Under the pieces are notes generated by a model, which saw nothing but the letters and a program-made list of their open reading frames with translations, was not told where the DNA came from and ran no database searches. Below, in pieces: positions 12,395 through 23,874 of a stretch of DNA of 64,000 nucleotides. The translations under genes were made by a program, and so were the position numbers. Origin of the DNA: Distichodus sexfasciatus (Eukaryota; Chordata; Actinopteri; Characiformes; Distichodontidae); the NCBI GenBank assembly GCA_032718565.1, contig JAVGVS010000629.1:1-64000 (forward strand), in the 5' to 3' direction. Within the stretch, counting starts at the first letter, position 1, and every line of letters starts with the position of its first letter.

Positions 12395-12660
12395 GCGAGA
12401 GAGAGAGAGAGAGAGAGCGGGAGAGAGAGCGAGAGAGAAGTGATGACTAAAAGAGAGGGAGAGAAAGAAGATAGGAAAGTGGGAAAGAGAGAGAAGGGAA
12501 GTGAGAAAGAGATAGAGACAAAAGGGTAAGAGGGAGGTACAGAGTGAAGGAGGGATAAAAGGACAAAGAGAAAAAGGGGGAACAAAGGACAAAGAGAGAG
12601 AGGGGACGTGAAAGGAAGATGGGGAGGAGAGAGAGAGAGAGAGAGAGGAAGAGAGAGCAA
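11708..12660. repeat. Polypurine (GA)n tract with about 120-bp tandem units
   Basis: Nearly uninterrupted purines over about 950 bp. A marker block starting GATGACTAAAAGAGAGGGAG occurs at 12203, 12319 and 12442, giving spacings of 116 and 123 bp, so part of the tract is a minisatellite. Open frames in it are Arg/Glu or Ser/Leu low-complexity only. Confidence 0.9.
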
Positions 12661-12724
12661 TTTGTGGAAAATGGGTTAGTTAAAAGTGTATGATTATTCC
12701 TCCAACATCGTCTATTCTAGGATG

Positions 12725-12934
12725 CCACACACACACACACACACACACACACTCTTCTTTTGTCCTTCACCCCTTCAACCTCCCTCTGTAATAAATCAGA
12801 ACTCAAACATTTCACAGGTGTTCAAGCACATACACACACACACACACACACAGCTGGTTGTTGGCTTTAAAGTCCCTGTGGGAAAAGCCTCAGTAAAAAT
12901 CACTTAAAATAGATCTACATGCTTACGTGGATGT

Positions 12935-12962
<28 letters not shown>
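12725..12962. repeat. Three (CA)n runs
   Basis: CA runs at 12725-12751, 12831-12852 and 12936-12962, separated by unique sequence of about 80 bp each. Confidence 0.85.
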
Positions 12963-12965
<3 letters not shown>

Positions 12966-13024
12966 CAGAATCTCAGAGTAGACTGTCCCTAAAAATGGAA
13001 TGAATGATGACGAGATGTAACGAC

Positions 13025-13450
13025 TAGAGGTCGACTATTGGTTTCTCATGGCCGTTATCGATACTGATTATTGCTAGTCAGCGGGGCCGATAACCGACAT
13101 TAGGAACGATATGAAGAAAAAAAGAAGAAAATCTGTGGAAATGTTTTTCATTTTACAAGCACCAAGCTCCTCTCTCCTCTTCTCCTTCTCAGAGCTTCAC
13201 GCTGCGCTCATGTGTGAGTGTGGTTGATTGGCTACTACTCGTGTGACATACAGCCAATCAGAGACTGTTGCGGGCGGGACAGTAAATGAAGCGGCGAGTC
13301 GAGAACAAACGGCACAGAGAGAAGAGACGGCAGTGGAGCCACAGTAGCGCAGCTTGTAATGACTTCATATCGGTGATGGTCAGAATTAAACACTGATACT
13401 GATAATCAGCAAAATGCCTAATATCAGCCCCCGATAACCGGTCAATTCTT
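13025..13450 (+). mobile_element. GGTCGACC-type non-autonomous element
   Basis: The left end is TAGAGGTCGACTATTGG. The right end is a degenerate inverse around CCGATAACCGGTCAATTC. Subterminal GATACTGAT/ATCAG motifs are mirrored. Inside, GATTGGCT and AGCCAATC form a small palindrome at 13226-13260. A fragment of the same family lies inverted at 9233-9333. No duplication is evident. Confidence 0.65.
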
Positions 13451-13518
13451 GGTACCACACCTTCACTGACCCTGTCACTCACTGCACATGTTTGCAATGT
13501 TGGTTTCAATTAATTAGG

Positions 13519-13710
13519 TTTATGCCATTAAGCCGACACTCCTATCCAGAGCGACTTCTATTTTCCTAATTACACGGATAGTCTCCCTGAAAGCAACTTG
13601 AGCTTCAGAGTCTTGCTCAGGGACCCAGTCACGGTAGTAATGAAGGTAGGATTCGAACCCTCGACCTCTTGGTCCAGAGTCTAGTGTCCTAACCGCTCGA
13701 CCACTCATCA
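13519..13710 (-). repeat. SINE-A: tRNA-derived SINE
   Basis: On the minus strand the 5' tRNA-like head has an A-box-like GGTTAGGACACTAG and a B-box-like GAGGGTTCGAATCC. The body contains GGGTCCCTGAGCAAGACTC and the 3' end AGAGTGTCGGC-like sequence followed by TAAAC. Four other copies occur in this window (15679, 26904, 40257 fragment, 51371). Fish genomes carry many such SINEs ending AAGAGCGTCTGC. Confidence 0.85.
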
Positions 13711-14358
13711 CCTGCTGCTTTTCACTTTTCCAAACAAGCAGATGTGTATGTAGGTGTGTCAAAAATGTAGTGGTGGTCAGAAAATGGTTACTTTCTAATT
13801 TTCAGTTTTTAAATCAGAAAACAAACACACACACACACACCTGTACGCCCAGGTGTGTACACTCAGGACGAAAGTGGAAACCACATCTGCGTACAGAGGG
13901 AGAGACAGAGAGGGAGGGAGAGGGGTAAAGTTCTAAAAGCTGTGGGGCTGAGAGAGGCATAAGGAGACGTATGATAAGGCCCAGGTGCACTGCATATCCC
14001 ATGGGCCAGGGCGTTTTGGGGACACTCTTGCTCATTAGTTCCAAGTCAGACATAAGCAATCGGTCTGTGCGAAGTGGGGCAGATCGGCGCAGTCGGACTT
14101 TCACACGACCTTAAAGCGGAACACCGAGTCCCAGAGTACGAGCTTTTGGGATACGACCCGCATTCACATTGTTCTGCTCCAAAAAAAGCAAGAACAAAGA
14201 AGGGGGAATAACATGGTGAAATAAAGGTCAATATCAAGTCTCAACCCACATAAAAAAATATTTGTTTTAGATGTCAAGGGTGAGCTTTTATTCACTATCC
14301 TTTTATCTCCAAAAATATTTAAAGCAAGATTAAAATTTTTACATAAAAATGGAGATTA
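13711..14358. other. No gene seen
   Basis: Unique-looking sequence with a CA run at 13824-13841. GTGCGAAGT..CAGTCGGACTTTCACACGACC (14066-14112) resembles a transposon end, but no partner was found. Confidence 0.4.
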
Positions 14359-14667
14359 AGGACTTGTGTCCAATAAAGGCAGTGTTTGCGCTGCCGGCGC
14401 CTATTTCCCAATCTCGTCTCGAAGACGTGAGAATCTTCCAAACGCTGCCACTAATGCTAAGATGCGATTTCTCTCCATCTTGTCGGCTAAAGTAGCGATC
14501 TCAAAGAAACACGTTGAAATAGGATCGAACGCGGAAGTGCCCGATGGCTATTTTCATAACTTATCAACAACCAGCGCTGAGAGAAAGTTCAGAGAAAGCG
14601 TCCTGGAAGTGAGGTCTTGAGCGCGATCAGCTGGAAAAAAAAAAAACGTGCTGGTGGACACAGGCCT
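14359..14667. mobile_element. Harbinger-like MITE with TTA duplication
   Basis: The left end AGGACTTGTGTCCA and right end TGGACACAGGCCT are inverted. TTA flanks both (14356-14358 and 14668-14670), the 3-bp target expected of PIF/Harbinger elements. The element is 309 bp. Its interior shares CTCGAAGACGTGAG and CCACTAATGC blocks with 7587-8013. No transposase is present. Confidence 0.82.
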
Positions 14668-15678
14668 TTACACTCAGAAACATGATGGATTTATGCTGAT
14701 TTCAAAGTACTAGGAACGCAGCGTTTGTCAGAGCCAAGATGGCGTCATGATGTCATTACCACCAAGCTTCACTGACAATGATGTCACACTTTGCTTTTAC
14801 ACAGATGAATCCTGACATTGGATTATTTGTGCACGTTTAAATTCTCTCATTTCTGTTTTTCACTGGTCGTGTTTTTCCGGTTGGTGACAAAACGTGAATC
14901 ATAACGTTCGTAATCATGAATTCTGAGAAGACGCTTGTGTTTTTGTTCGTGATCAGCATCTGTCTCTGTTTATAACTGACCTTTTACTCCACCCACACTC
15001 CCACCCAGTTGTGCTCATTTCCCCAACGACTTTGGACATAGTCTTGGCCTTTAGATGAAAAGGCTTATTAGCTTGTCGTAATTTAGCTAGTTTCCCGAGC
15101 GAGGATTAAGCCTATGCCTAGACTAGCAGTGGTGAATTAGTCCAAGACTAGGCTTGATCCACGTTGAAGAAATCAGCCCTGTAATGCTGTTTTTAAGTTG
15201 GAAGCATAATTTGGGAGTCTTGAGCTTGTTATTTTACACTGTCTATCAGAACAAGGTTTGATTGACTTACACCAGAGATTAATTAGCACACTCGCTTCAA
15301 CCCTCAACAAGGCAAATGTAAACGCTTAAACACACCAGAGACTGACTGATTCAGGTACAATAAAAAACCAGGTGGTAAAACACACCATTAACCTTACAAC
15401 AGCAAAAAACAATGTGATTTTCCCTGATGTTTCATCCAACACCCACCTGCACCATTCTAAAGATAGCACCACGTGTCACGCTGCGCGTATATAGGACACC
15501 GCAGTGATGGAGTGTTTTCTGCTAAAAAGGCAAATATCAGACACAATTACACTTTTTTACGGGAGATGATATTAGTGGTGAAGTCAGAATAAAGTTAAAG
15601 GGGTGAGATGAGACAAAGCAACGGGTTTTGGAGAAGACTTCCAGTTTTAGGCTTCCAAGTATAATAATCAAAATAACT
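14668..15678. other. No gene seen; weak repeat traces
   Basis: Unique-looking DNA. The segment 15045-15185, with paired GGATTAAGCCTATGCC and CCAAGACTAGGCTTG motifs, resembles a known fish repeat but is too short to assign. Confidence 0.4.
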
Positions 15679-15869
15679 GTGGTCAGCATACTCAGCTTTG
15701 GACCAAGAGGTCGTGGGTTTGAGTCCTACCTCCAGCACTACCACCACAGGGCCCCTGAGCAAGACTCTTAACCCCCCGAGTTGCTCCAGAGAGACGGTCC
15801 GTGAAATTAAGAAATGGAAGTCCACTCTGGATAAAAGCGTCTGCTACAAGCCATAAATGTAAATGTAAT
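15679..15869 (+). repeat. SINE-A: tRNA-derived SINE, plus strand
   Basis: This is the clearest SINE-A copy in the forward orientation. The tRNA-like head runs GTGGTCAGCATACTC, then GGACCAAGAGGTCGTGGG and a B box GGGTTTGAGTCC. The body has CCCCTGAGCAAGACTC. The tail is CTGGATAAAAGCGTCTGC then CATAAATGTAAATGTAAT. It has RNA polymerase III-type promoter boxes but no terminator-defined tRNA fold. Confidence 0.88.
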
Positions 15870-15987
15870 TAGGTTTGAAAAAGTCACAGAATCAAAACCA
15901 CTAAAAGCTGCTGAAGTATGAGCTGCTTTTTATGACTCGTGAAAGAGAGAAAGTGGAGGAATCCCTCAGCTCGCGTGCACTTCCCTG

Positions 15988-16290
15988 TAGGACTGGGCAA
16001 TATGACTTCAAATCAATATCACGATTAATTGAACATTTTATCCAGATTACGAGCAATGAGTGATTATTTTACGATTACGATTACGATTAATTGTGGTTTG
16101 TTTTTGCTCTCATACATCATTATCAAGACTTCCAATCTAAATATGCTCAACTATTAATGTTGGGATACTTTATATACTTTAAATTGTATTTAAATTACTT
16201 AAATTAGTCACAATTAATTTCGTCGTTATCAATTCATTTGCAATTAACTGTCCAATTCTACTTAAAAGGCTGTGATTATAAATAATAATT
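15988..16290 (+). mobile_element. GGGCTG..AATATGAC family copy (partial)
   Basis: It begins GGACTGGGCAATATGACTTC and continues with AATCAATATCACGATTAATTG, GAACATTTTA and AAATATGCTCAACTATTAATG. The same order of blocks appears at 51117-51345 and 62450-62732. The 3' end is not defined. Confidence 0.6.
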
Positions 16291-17012
16291 CTGGCTTAAT
16301 GCTTTGTCTGGTAAACTAAAGGTTCTAAATAAATCAATAAATAAATACTACACAATTTAAAGTTGTTTTTGAGTCATGCACAAAAGCTCAGCAATTCAAC
16401 CATTTTCGGAATTGTGCAGTTTAAACAAGACATTATCAGAACCCAGCGCTTGGTGTAGAGGACAGGAAACGGAGACTGTAAAACGATAAGAAAAGAAAAG
16501 AGGAATGCGTCTGGCAGGTGAGGAGGGACAGAAATAAACAGACAGACTAAAAAGGCAAGAGAGACACTGAAAACCAGACACATGGACACTTATAGAAGGA
16601 TTCCCAAACAACCAGAACTACCTTCAGGCGTTACCCAAGAAAAAAATACTCATGCTCGCAAACACACACACACAAACGTCCCCCACTGAGCTAACCTATT
16701 TCTGCAACCGTCCCAGCAGTACTGTACGTGAGCAGGAAGGAAGGCCTGAGCTGGTTCATCCAGGATTTCCCATCATAAGAGGTCAAACTTGCGTAATTAT
16801 TGTTCTGCTTTTGCGTTTCTCTTCTTCTCGTTTTTTTGCTCTACGTTTTCACCACCAGCTGAAATTAGTTCTTATAACAGTGAAAGTCTTTAAATAGTTT
16901 ATTATACAACTGTAAAGTTATAGAAAACCCAATGAGATCATGTTCTGCACAAACAGGCGTGCAACAAAAAATCTGGGTTAAATTTGAACACAGCATATTC
17001 ATTAAAAAAGCA
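16291..17012. other. No gene seen
   Basis: Unique, AT-leaning sequence with one short CA run near 16660. No coherent exon or RNA signal. Confidence 0.4.
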
Positions 17013-17351
17013 GTTTTAAGGTGCCCTTATATACCGGCGCTTGAAAACAACGCTTTTTGCTGTGCTCTAGTGACTTCTTGTCGTTTTTAACGCCATAAAA
17101 CGACTGTAAGAGGCAGGCTAGTAAGGTGCCTTTAAGATGAATTTTGTCGTTCAATAGATCTAAGCGCACAAAGAGGCAAGATTATGCTTGTGAAAGTTCC
17201 ACTGCATGCTCAGAATTAAGGAACAAATATAACACCATAGTCTCCTCAGTGCCTACATCCACATCGTGCTGTGGAGACTACTGCAAACCCTCATCCAAAC
17301 CTTCAACAAATATTGATGTAAACTGTGTATTTTGCGATAGCACAAAATAAA
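17013..17351 (+). repeat. Dispersed repeat family shared with 57127 and 32635
   Basis: GTGCTCTAGTGACTT, TCCACTGCATGCTCAGAA, CTACATCCACATCGTGCTGT and ACTACTGCAAACCCTCATCC occur in the same order in 57127-57564. The 3' boundary at AAATAAAC is shared. I cannot assign the family. It is probably a non-autonomous DNA transposon. Confidence 0.65.
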
Positions 17352-18223
17352 CAATAGAGTATATTTGAAACAGAATTTTGTCAACATTGAGACTGTAACA
17401 AAACACTAAAAACCAGTCAAAGGTAAAGAGTTTTTGAATCACAGTGAAAGCCCTCAGACGAGAACAGTGTCTAAAACTGAACAAAATGGATATCAAGTGT
17501 TAAAGGGTCGTGATCATGACGTGATTTATTCAAATAATCGATCCTTCATATCTACAGTTGATCGGAGACACGTCCGAAGTAAAGCTGCGTCTTATTTCTC
17601 TCAGCAGCTGAACGCTAATAGCTTATTAATCACATATTCCTTCCATTTAATATGAAATGTAATCACTGGTCTGACCCGTGCGACTTCTGGAGGAGAGAAT
17701 ACGCTGAAATGAAAGAGGCTTAGTGGAGCATTACGGGAGGGGAAACAGGAAGTAAAGGCTTGGTGTGAACCTGCTCATGTTAAGATGTTTTAGGGAACGA
17801 CGTTTGGGGGCAACTCCTCAGCATTCAGTATGTTGTCAGTAGCAGCACAACCCCAATGAATTATTTTCAGTTGTTACCCGCAGTTTTACGACTTTAGAAA
17901 CCGCACCAACACACCGTGAAGAGCCATGTGGAGAGCTTTCTGGGCCTCGACTCATGACTTCACACACAGCTGCTGCTGCTGCTTTTGAGGAAAACAGTGC
18001 TGTTACGGATTGTTCCGGCTCTTTTCACACCTGACTCAACTCATCAGCTAATTAGCGAGCTCTTCAGCGGCCCTGTCGAGGAGTGTGTGTGTGTGTGTGG
18101 TGCAGGTGCTGTCCTGTGACAGGTTGAAAGCTGATTGAGTAGAACAGCAACGCTGCAGGTAGACTTTCACTCCTGTCTTTCCATTAAACTAGTTAAAATG
18201 CTGGAGATTAACAAATGTTGACA
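17352..18223. other. No gene seen; possible regulatory block at 17990-18070
   Basis: Unique sequence. ATCAGCTAATTAGCGAGCTC (18046-18065) sits in a CpG-bearing block that could be regulatory. A GT run lies at 18084-18099. Confidence 0.35.
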
Positions 18224-18256
18224 GAGAGAGGGAGAGAGATAAAGAGAAAAAGTGGA

Positions 18257-18294
<38 letters not shown>

Positions 18295-18410
18295 AGATGG
18301 AGGGTTAGAGACAAAATTAAAGAGATATAGAGAGAAAAAGAGAGAGAAAAAGGATTCAAGACAGAGATGTAGAGGGAGAGAAAAAAGATAAAGAGATAGA
18401 GAGATACAGG

Positions 18411-18473
<63 letters not shown>

Positions 18474-18506
18474 ATAGATAGATAGAGAGGGAGAGAGGGG
18501 AGAGAA

Positions 18507-18560
<54 letters not shown>

Positions 18561-18843
18561 AAGGAGAGAGAGAGGGAGGGAGAGCAGAAGAGAGAGAGAT
18601 GGAGGAGAAGATATATATATATATATATAGAGAGAGAGAGGGAGAGAGAGAGAGAGAGAGAGAGAGGGAAGGAGAGAAAGAGAATGAGGAAGAGAGAGAT
18701 GGAGGAAGACTGATAAAGAGAGAGGGAGAGATGGAGGACAAGAAAAATGGAGAGAAAAAACAAATAGACAGATAGACAGAGAGAGAGAGAGAGAGGGAGG
18801 GAGGGAGGGAGGGAGGAGAGGCAAGAGAGAGAGGGGGGAGATA

Positions 18844-18887
<44 letters not shown>

Positions 18888-19017
18888 GAGAGAGAGGGAG
18901 GAGAGAGAGAGGAGGAGGGAGATTGAGAAGGAGGAAGAGAGAGATGGAGGAAGACTGATAAAGAGAGAGGGGGAGAGAGAGAGAGAGAGAGATGGGAGGA
19001 GAAGAAAGATGGAGAGA

Positions 19018-19058
<41 letters not shown>

Positions 19059-19102
19059 GGAGGGAGGGAGGGAGAGAGAGAGAGGAGAGAGGGAGGGAGG
19101 AG

Positions 19103-19136
<34 letters not shown>
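18224..19136. repeat. Polypurine tract with (GATA)n and GA arrays
   Basis: About 900 bp of purines, including long pure (GA)n at 18511-18555 and 19021-19054. A block starting GAGGAAGAGAGAGATGGAGG occurs at 18687 and 18931, and a near copy at 20290, suggesting local duplication. Translated frames of up to 211 codons on the minus strand are low-complexity Ser/Leu only. Confidence 0.9.
18411..18487. repeat. (GATA)n microsatellite
   Basis: About 18 consecutive AGAT units, broken once near the 3' end (AGAATAGATAGATAG). Confidence 0.95.
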
Positions 19137-20097
19137 AAAATCTGATATGAAGTGTCAGTTTAATTTTCTAGAGTGCAGTGAGATGGAAACATACACACAC
19201 ACACTTGTAGATCAAATATGTAGATGTGATCAAACAAGACTGATCCAGCTCCTGTCACATGCATGGAAGACAAATGGAAATGTCATATAAACCACACACA
19301 CACACACGACAGCTTGGAGGTGCAGCTGCCCCTCAAACTGGATCAGAGAGACGGTGTTAACAGCCCCACTCCTTACACTGTTCACACCTGCATCATAGAT
19401 CATACACAAGGTGACCTTCCCTACATCACCACCCTGCTACAGGCCACACAGTTTGTCTTGCATGTTTATCGCAAAACCTCATTAGCTAAATGGCCTTAAA
19501 AGCTGGACTGTGTACCAAATCAACATCTCTACACACCCCCTCGACTCACACACACACACACACACCAAGAGATAACTCTTCTCTCTGTCATTAATATCAC
19601 TGGTACGATCTGTTCCTGTGGTAACCGCAAGCAAGGCTGCCTTCTGCAACCGCGTGTGTGTGTGCGTGCGTGTGTGTGTGCGTTAAAGAGAGAAAAATGA
19701 GAGAGGGGTGAATACAGCTTAGTCTAGAGGGGTGAGGTGATGGTTTTAGGTGTGTGAGTGACAGAGATGCACTGGGCTGAGTTCTCCAGGACTCCCCTGG
19801 GTTGCTAAGACATTTTCACCAGAGTTCTTCAAATGAAGAGGGCAACACTGCCAGAGGGATTAGAAAAATAAGCTAAGCACACACACACACACACAGAATT
19901 AATCATTCGTGGTGATGACAAGCACTTATAGCAGAGAGGATTCAGGAAGTGAAAGGCCAGAGGAATAGGGTTGTGTAATTCTGCAGGAGATGCAGTGCAG
20001 GACTCACACAAGACATACTACACACATACACACACACACACATGATGATGTTATACAGTAACATTTGACACTGGACAAGTTGCTAGTCAACACTGAG
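19137..20097. other. No gene seen; small CA/GT runs
   Basis: Unique DNA with CA runs near 19191-19204, 19293-19306, 19549-19564, 19878-19894 and 20022-20041, and a GT run at 19652-19682. Confidence 0.5.
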
Positions 20098-20490
20098 AGA
20101 GAGAGGGCGGGAGAGATAGTTACGGGAAAAGGTAAGAAGGGAGGGAGGGAGGGAGGGAGGTAGGGAGAAAGAGATAAAAAAGAGAGAGAGAGGGAGAAAG
20201 AAAGAGAAATGGAGGGGGAGAGGACATAGGGATGGAGAGATAGAAAGTAAGGGATGGGAAAGAAGGAGGGAGGGAGAGAGAGAGAAAAGGAGGAAGAGAG
20301 AGATGGAGGAAGATTGATAAAGAGAGAGAGAGAGGGAGAGAAAAACAGAAAGAAAAAGAGAAAGAAAGCAAGAGATACATATAGAGAGGAGAAAAGATGG
20401 ATAAAGAGCGAGGTCTTGACAGAAGACAGGGGGATGGAGAGAGTGAGAGAGACAGATACAGAGAAGAGAGAGAGGGAGAGAAAATTAAAT
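20098..20490. repeat. Polypurine (GA/GGGA)n tract
   Basis: Purine-rich DNA with a (GGGA)n stretch at 20139-20167 and the GGAAGAGAGAGATGGAGG block shared with 18687 and 18931. Confidence 0.88.
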
Positions 20491-21282
20491 GAAACAGAGC
20501 CATCATGAAGAATGCTATGGGCAAGCTGTCCATTTTGGGCTCGGGCTGTGTGTGTGTGTGTGTGGTTAAGAAAAGCTGAGATTTTTATGGTTTTGTTAGA
20601 AGGGCATCTGATATAAAAACTTGACCAAATCGATATGCAGACGAGGATGAAGGAAGAAGAAAATGAAAATCAGATTTTAATCTTCCTAACAGACTGGAAA
20701 GCCCAGCTAGGACACTGAAGACAAATCCATTGGCTTCTTTTCTCATCAATCTTCCAGCGCTATGAACAAGACAAACACTGCTCAAAACAGAGTCTAATGA
20801 CTGTCACCGCTTGTCCTTCCTGGAAATAAGTGGTTTTTAGCAAAGCAGACACTGACGTAATCATATGAGAGTAAGAGTTCAACTCAATTCAAATCAACAA
20901 AACAAATAAAATATAATTCAATAATTCATCCCCAAGTAAGAATTTACATATCAGTTAACACAGTTTATCATCCCAGGAATATGCCGAGTATCATGGTTAT
21001 GAGAATCGCAATATCGCGTCACATCTAATCATCGCGCCTGCTGCCGAGCACAAAACACAGCCCAAAAGGATTTTAATGACAGAAAAGAGCAGGGAAGAGT
21101 GCTGTTGGAACAGATAATGTTTTGTGTGTGGTGTGTGTACCATGAGTCTACTTGTAATAGTGCCCATGTGTTCTACTGGTCCCGATCCCAGGTGGAGGTC
21201 TAGGTCTAGTTTTTAGCACTGGCATTCTTGCCATTTATCAATCAAAAAGTTACAGCCAAGCCACGCCTCTGTCAGAGAGATC
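20491..21282. other. No gene seen
   Basis: Unique DNA. GAGAATCGCAATATCGCG near 20999-21016 resembles a transposon end but has no partner. Confidence 0.35.
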
Positions 21283-21439
21283 ACACAACCAATTGTGACC
21301 TCTGCATTTGACCCTAGAGCAGTGCTTGGGGACGGCACCTTGCACACGAGTACCTCAGTGGTACCTTTACCGGTCCGGGACTTGAACTAGCGACCATCTG
21401 ATCACGGTGTCAACTCCTAACTGCTACACCACCAACTGC
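21283..21439 (-). repeat. SINE-B: second tRNA-derived SINE, partial
   Basis: Minus-strand copy. The head includes GGTGTAGCAGTTAGGAG and a B-box-like TAGTTCAAGTCCCGG. The body has GGTACCACTGAGGTACTC and CAAGCACTGCTCTAGGG. It reads out to CAAATGCAGAGGTCAC. About thirteen copies or partial copies of this family lie in this window. Confidence 0.85.
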
Positions 21440-22199
21440 AGCATTTGATAACATACCATGGATTCTGCTTCCATATTGGCTAGGATGTACTCCATTCTCC
21501 GACTCCATCTTGCAGCTACCAAGAGCACACTGTGATGCAATGAGTCTCCTGCCTAATCTACACCAATCAGAAACACCTGCTAGTGAATTAAAACATTTCT
21601 TCCTTTTGTGATCATGCAGAATTTTGGCCAACGTTTTATAGTTATTTGTAAAAATTAATAGCTAGTCACTTTAAAAGCTACAGCACTTTACAAGTAACGT
21701 TACTACTGATAAGCTGCTAAAGGGAAGTATGGAATTTTAGTTAGCAATTCCCCAACTTTAATGCAGTTTACTCCAAAAACTGCTTAGTGCACACTAAACT
21801 GTGCCGTGTTAACATCGCAGACACACGTCTTCACTGACCTGCAATGCACCATGAAGTTACGGGAGAAAAAAATGCAGTTTCATAATGTGTGAGCAGATGC
21901 AGAGAGAGAGAGAGAGAGAAGAGGAACGAAGGTGACTATAGAGTTTCGGATGAATACTGCAAGCCAACGATTTGTCCGGAAGCCCGTCCGCTGGCCGAAG
22001 CGGAACGAGAGAAGAGGTGGAGCGAGGCAGGACGAAGCACAAGAGGTAAGTACGTCCCTGGAGAGACACTGCAAAAGAATGAAAATCGGACATGCAGGTA
22101 CTGAAGAACAGCTAGAAGGAGAAGAGAGAAAACTGAGGTGAAAGAAGAAAACATATGGAATCCTTCTTTCCAGGAGCGTGTAGGCAATGCAGAAAAAGC
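21440..22199. other. Unique DNA with a possible exon ending at 22048
   Basis: A (GA)n run at 21901-21920 is followed by CpG-bearing sequence that is open in more than one frame. It ends in AAGAG|GTAAGTA, a consensus-like splice donor at 22048/22049. No acceptor or recognised product supports it, so it is noted rather than called. Confidence 0.25.
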
Positions 22200-22420
22200 A
22201 CAGCGCGACCACAACCAAATGTGACTCCTGTATTTGACCCATCCATGAAGAGGCATGTGGCAGTTGACATGGTGCACCCGGGAGTAGTGCTCGGGGACGG
22301 TACCTTGCTCTTGAGTACCTCAGTGGTACCTTTTTATCGCATGATTCAAACCGACAACCTTCCGATCGCTGGTGACCTTCACAGGGCGAACACCCTAACC
22401 ATTACACAATCAACTGCCCC
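22200..22420 (-). repeat. SINE-B copy, near complete
   Basis: On the minus strand the copy runs from GGGGCAGTTGATTGTGTAATG through a B-box-like ATCGGAAGGTTGTCGG and GGTACCACTGAGGTACTC. It ends with CATCCATGAAG..GGGTCAAATACAGG and TGGTTGTGGTCGC. The middle is the usual 220-bp body. Confidence 0.87.
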
Positions 22421-22699
22421 AACGTTCATTTTGGGATGTTTTGCAATCCTACAGTTGTATAATATTATGCTGTGCAATGTTCATTTAACATACGGAGTAT
22501 CACATCTCGACTCCTGCAGAAGACACTATTTTATGTTTTTATCATTTTATCACCTTTTTATTATTACATTTAGTCATTTTCAGTCAACTTCACTTCACAT
22601 GTCCTTTTATGAGGATGAGAGGGGTGTTTACCTGTGCTAATCAGGAACACCTGGCATGCACTTTACAGTTTACGGGGACCAAGGATTCACCATAAGAAC

Positions 22700-22763
22700 G
22701 GTTAAGCAGTGTAAGAACGTTTCGTTAATAGGTTTTTCTTAAGAACAAATTTGTGAATGAGGC
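22700..22763. mobile_element. Terminal fragment, GGGCCTCATTCAC type
   Basis: GTGAATGAGGCCC ends the fragment, preceded by GTTTTTCTTAAGAACAAAT. The inverse, GGGCCTCATTCACAAATTTG, is a terminus I associate with Harbinger-like fish MITEs. No left end was found. Confidence 0.4.
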
Positions 22764-23874
22764 CCAATGTGTTTCTACATGAAAGTGGATTTCAATCACA
22801 ACTTTCAAACCAGATTTGTTTTCCTCTTTGCTCTTCCTCCCTGTACATTATTAATTTAGTACACAGAAATATTTTACTACGTATAAAATCGTCTTTTTTC
22901 TATTGGGTCACGCTACGCGTGGATCAGCCAGGAGACAACTGGTGTGGAACGGAGGACTATAACACGCTCTTCACTTTACAAATGTGCTTTCTCTCCCATT
23001 TCCTGAGCCGCTACTCTTCTTGCTTTTATAGCCGGCTGCCAGCATGGATTCAGGAGCTCGTTTTGATGAGAGACCTCCATGTGTCACTGCTTTTTTTATT
23101 CTGTTTATATTCCTCTATCCGCTGGGAAACTCAAATATAGATAAAGTATAGACCATACATTCATTAAAGTGGTGTAGAAATGACTCTTTATGTAACACAA
23201 TATGGGGAAGGCCTTCATTCTGGTGGATGTAGAACCCATAATGTGGTTTTCAGGTATAAATTAAGTAAAAATTTAGAGCAGGAGATTTTCAAAAATGACA
23301 ATCTTATTACATTACAAAAAAATCAGGATAAACTTGAGGGAGGTTCCAGCTAATTTAATAACTACTGCTATTTTCGAACAGAACACACACACTTTCTGGT
23401 TTAGCCCGAGTCTTTGCCATCTTTCAGCACAATGCTACTCTGTATTAACAATCTGTTAACGGAACAATTAGAGGATGTCAGCAATTTTCCGCCACTGTGT
23501 CAAACTGTGTGTGTACGTACATTGTGGTGTGGTGGGTGTGTGTGAGCACGAGAGATCAGGATCAAGTTTCAAAACAACGTTGATTTTTCTCTTTACGCAT
23601 ACATCCTGACACGGTCTTTCTTTTCTACTTTTTTTATTTTACTTGTCTTTTATCGCGAGGAAACAGAACTCTCACACACACAATGGCGCGCTGCCATGTC
23701 ATTGTCTCCAAACAATACGGCGAGGCTTAATTTCACAAAGCGAAACACTGCTGACGACAATTCAATTATTTGTATAAGTGTTTCACTAAGATTATTATGT
23801 GTACACACAGACACCCACCCACATACGCAGCCAAACCCACACACACACTCCTCTGTTTTTCAAGAGGTAACGTA
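22764..23874. other. AT-rich DNA; minus-strand TATA-like motif
   Basis: Open frames here (127 codons on the plus strand from 22757) match nothing I recognise. On the minus strand GGCTATAAAAGCAAG lies at about 23018-23032. It could be the promoter of a lost transposon or chance. Small CA/GT runs occur near 23505-23545 and 23820-23850. Confidence 0.3.

Noticed and set aside
15679..15735. Functional tRNA gene in the SINE-A head
   Set aside because: A and B boxes are present but the cloverleaf is not preserved and the sequence continues into a SINE body with a dispersed tail.
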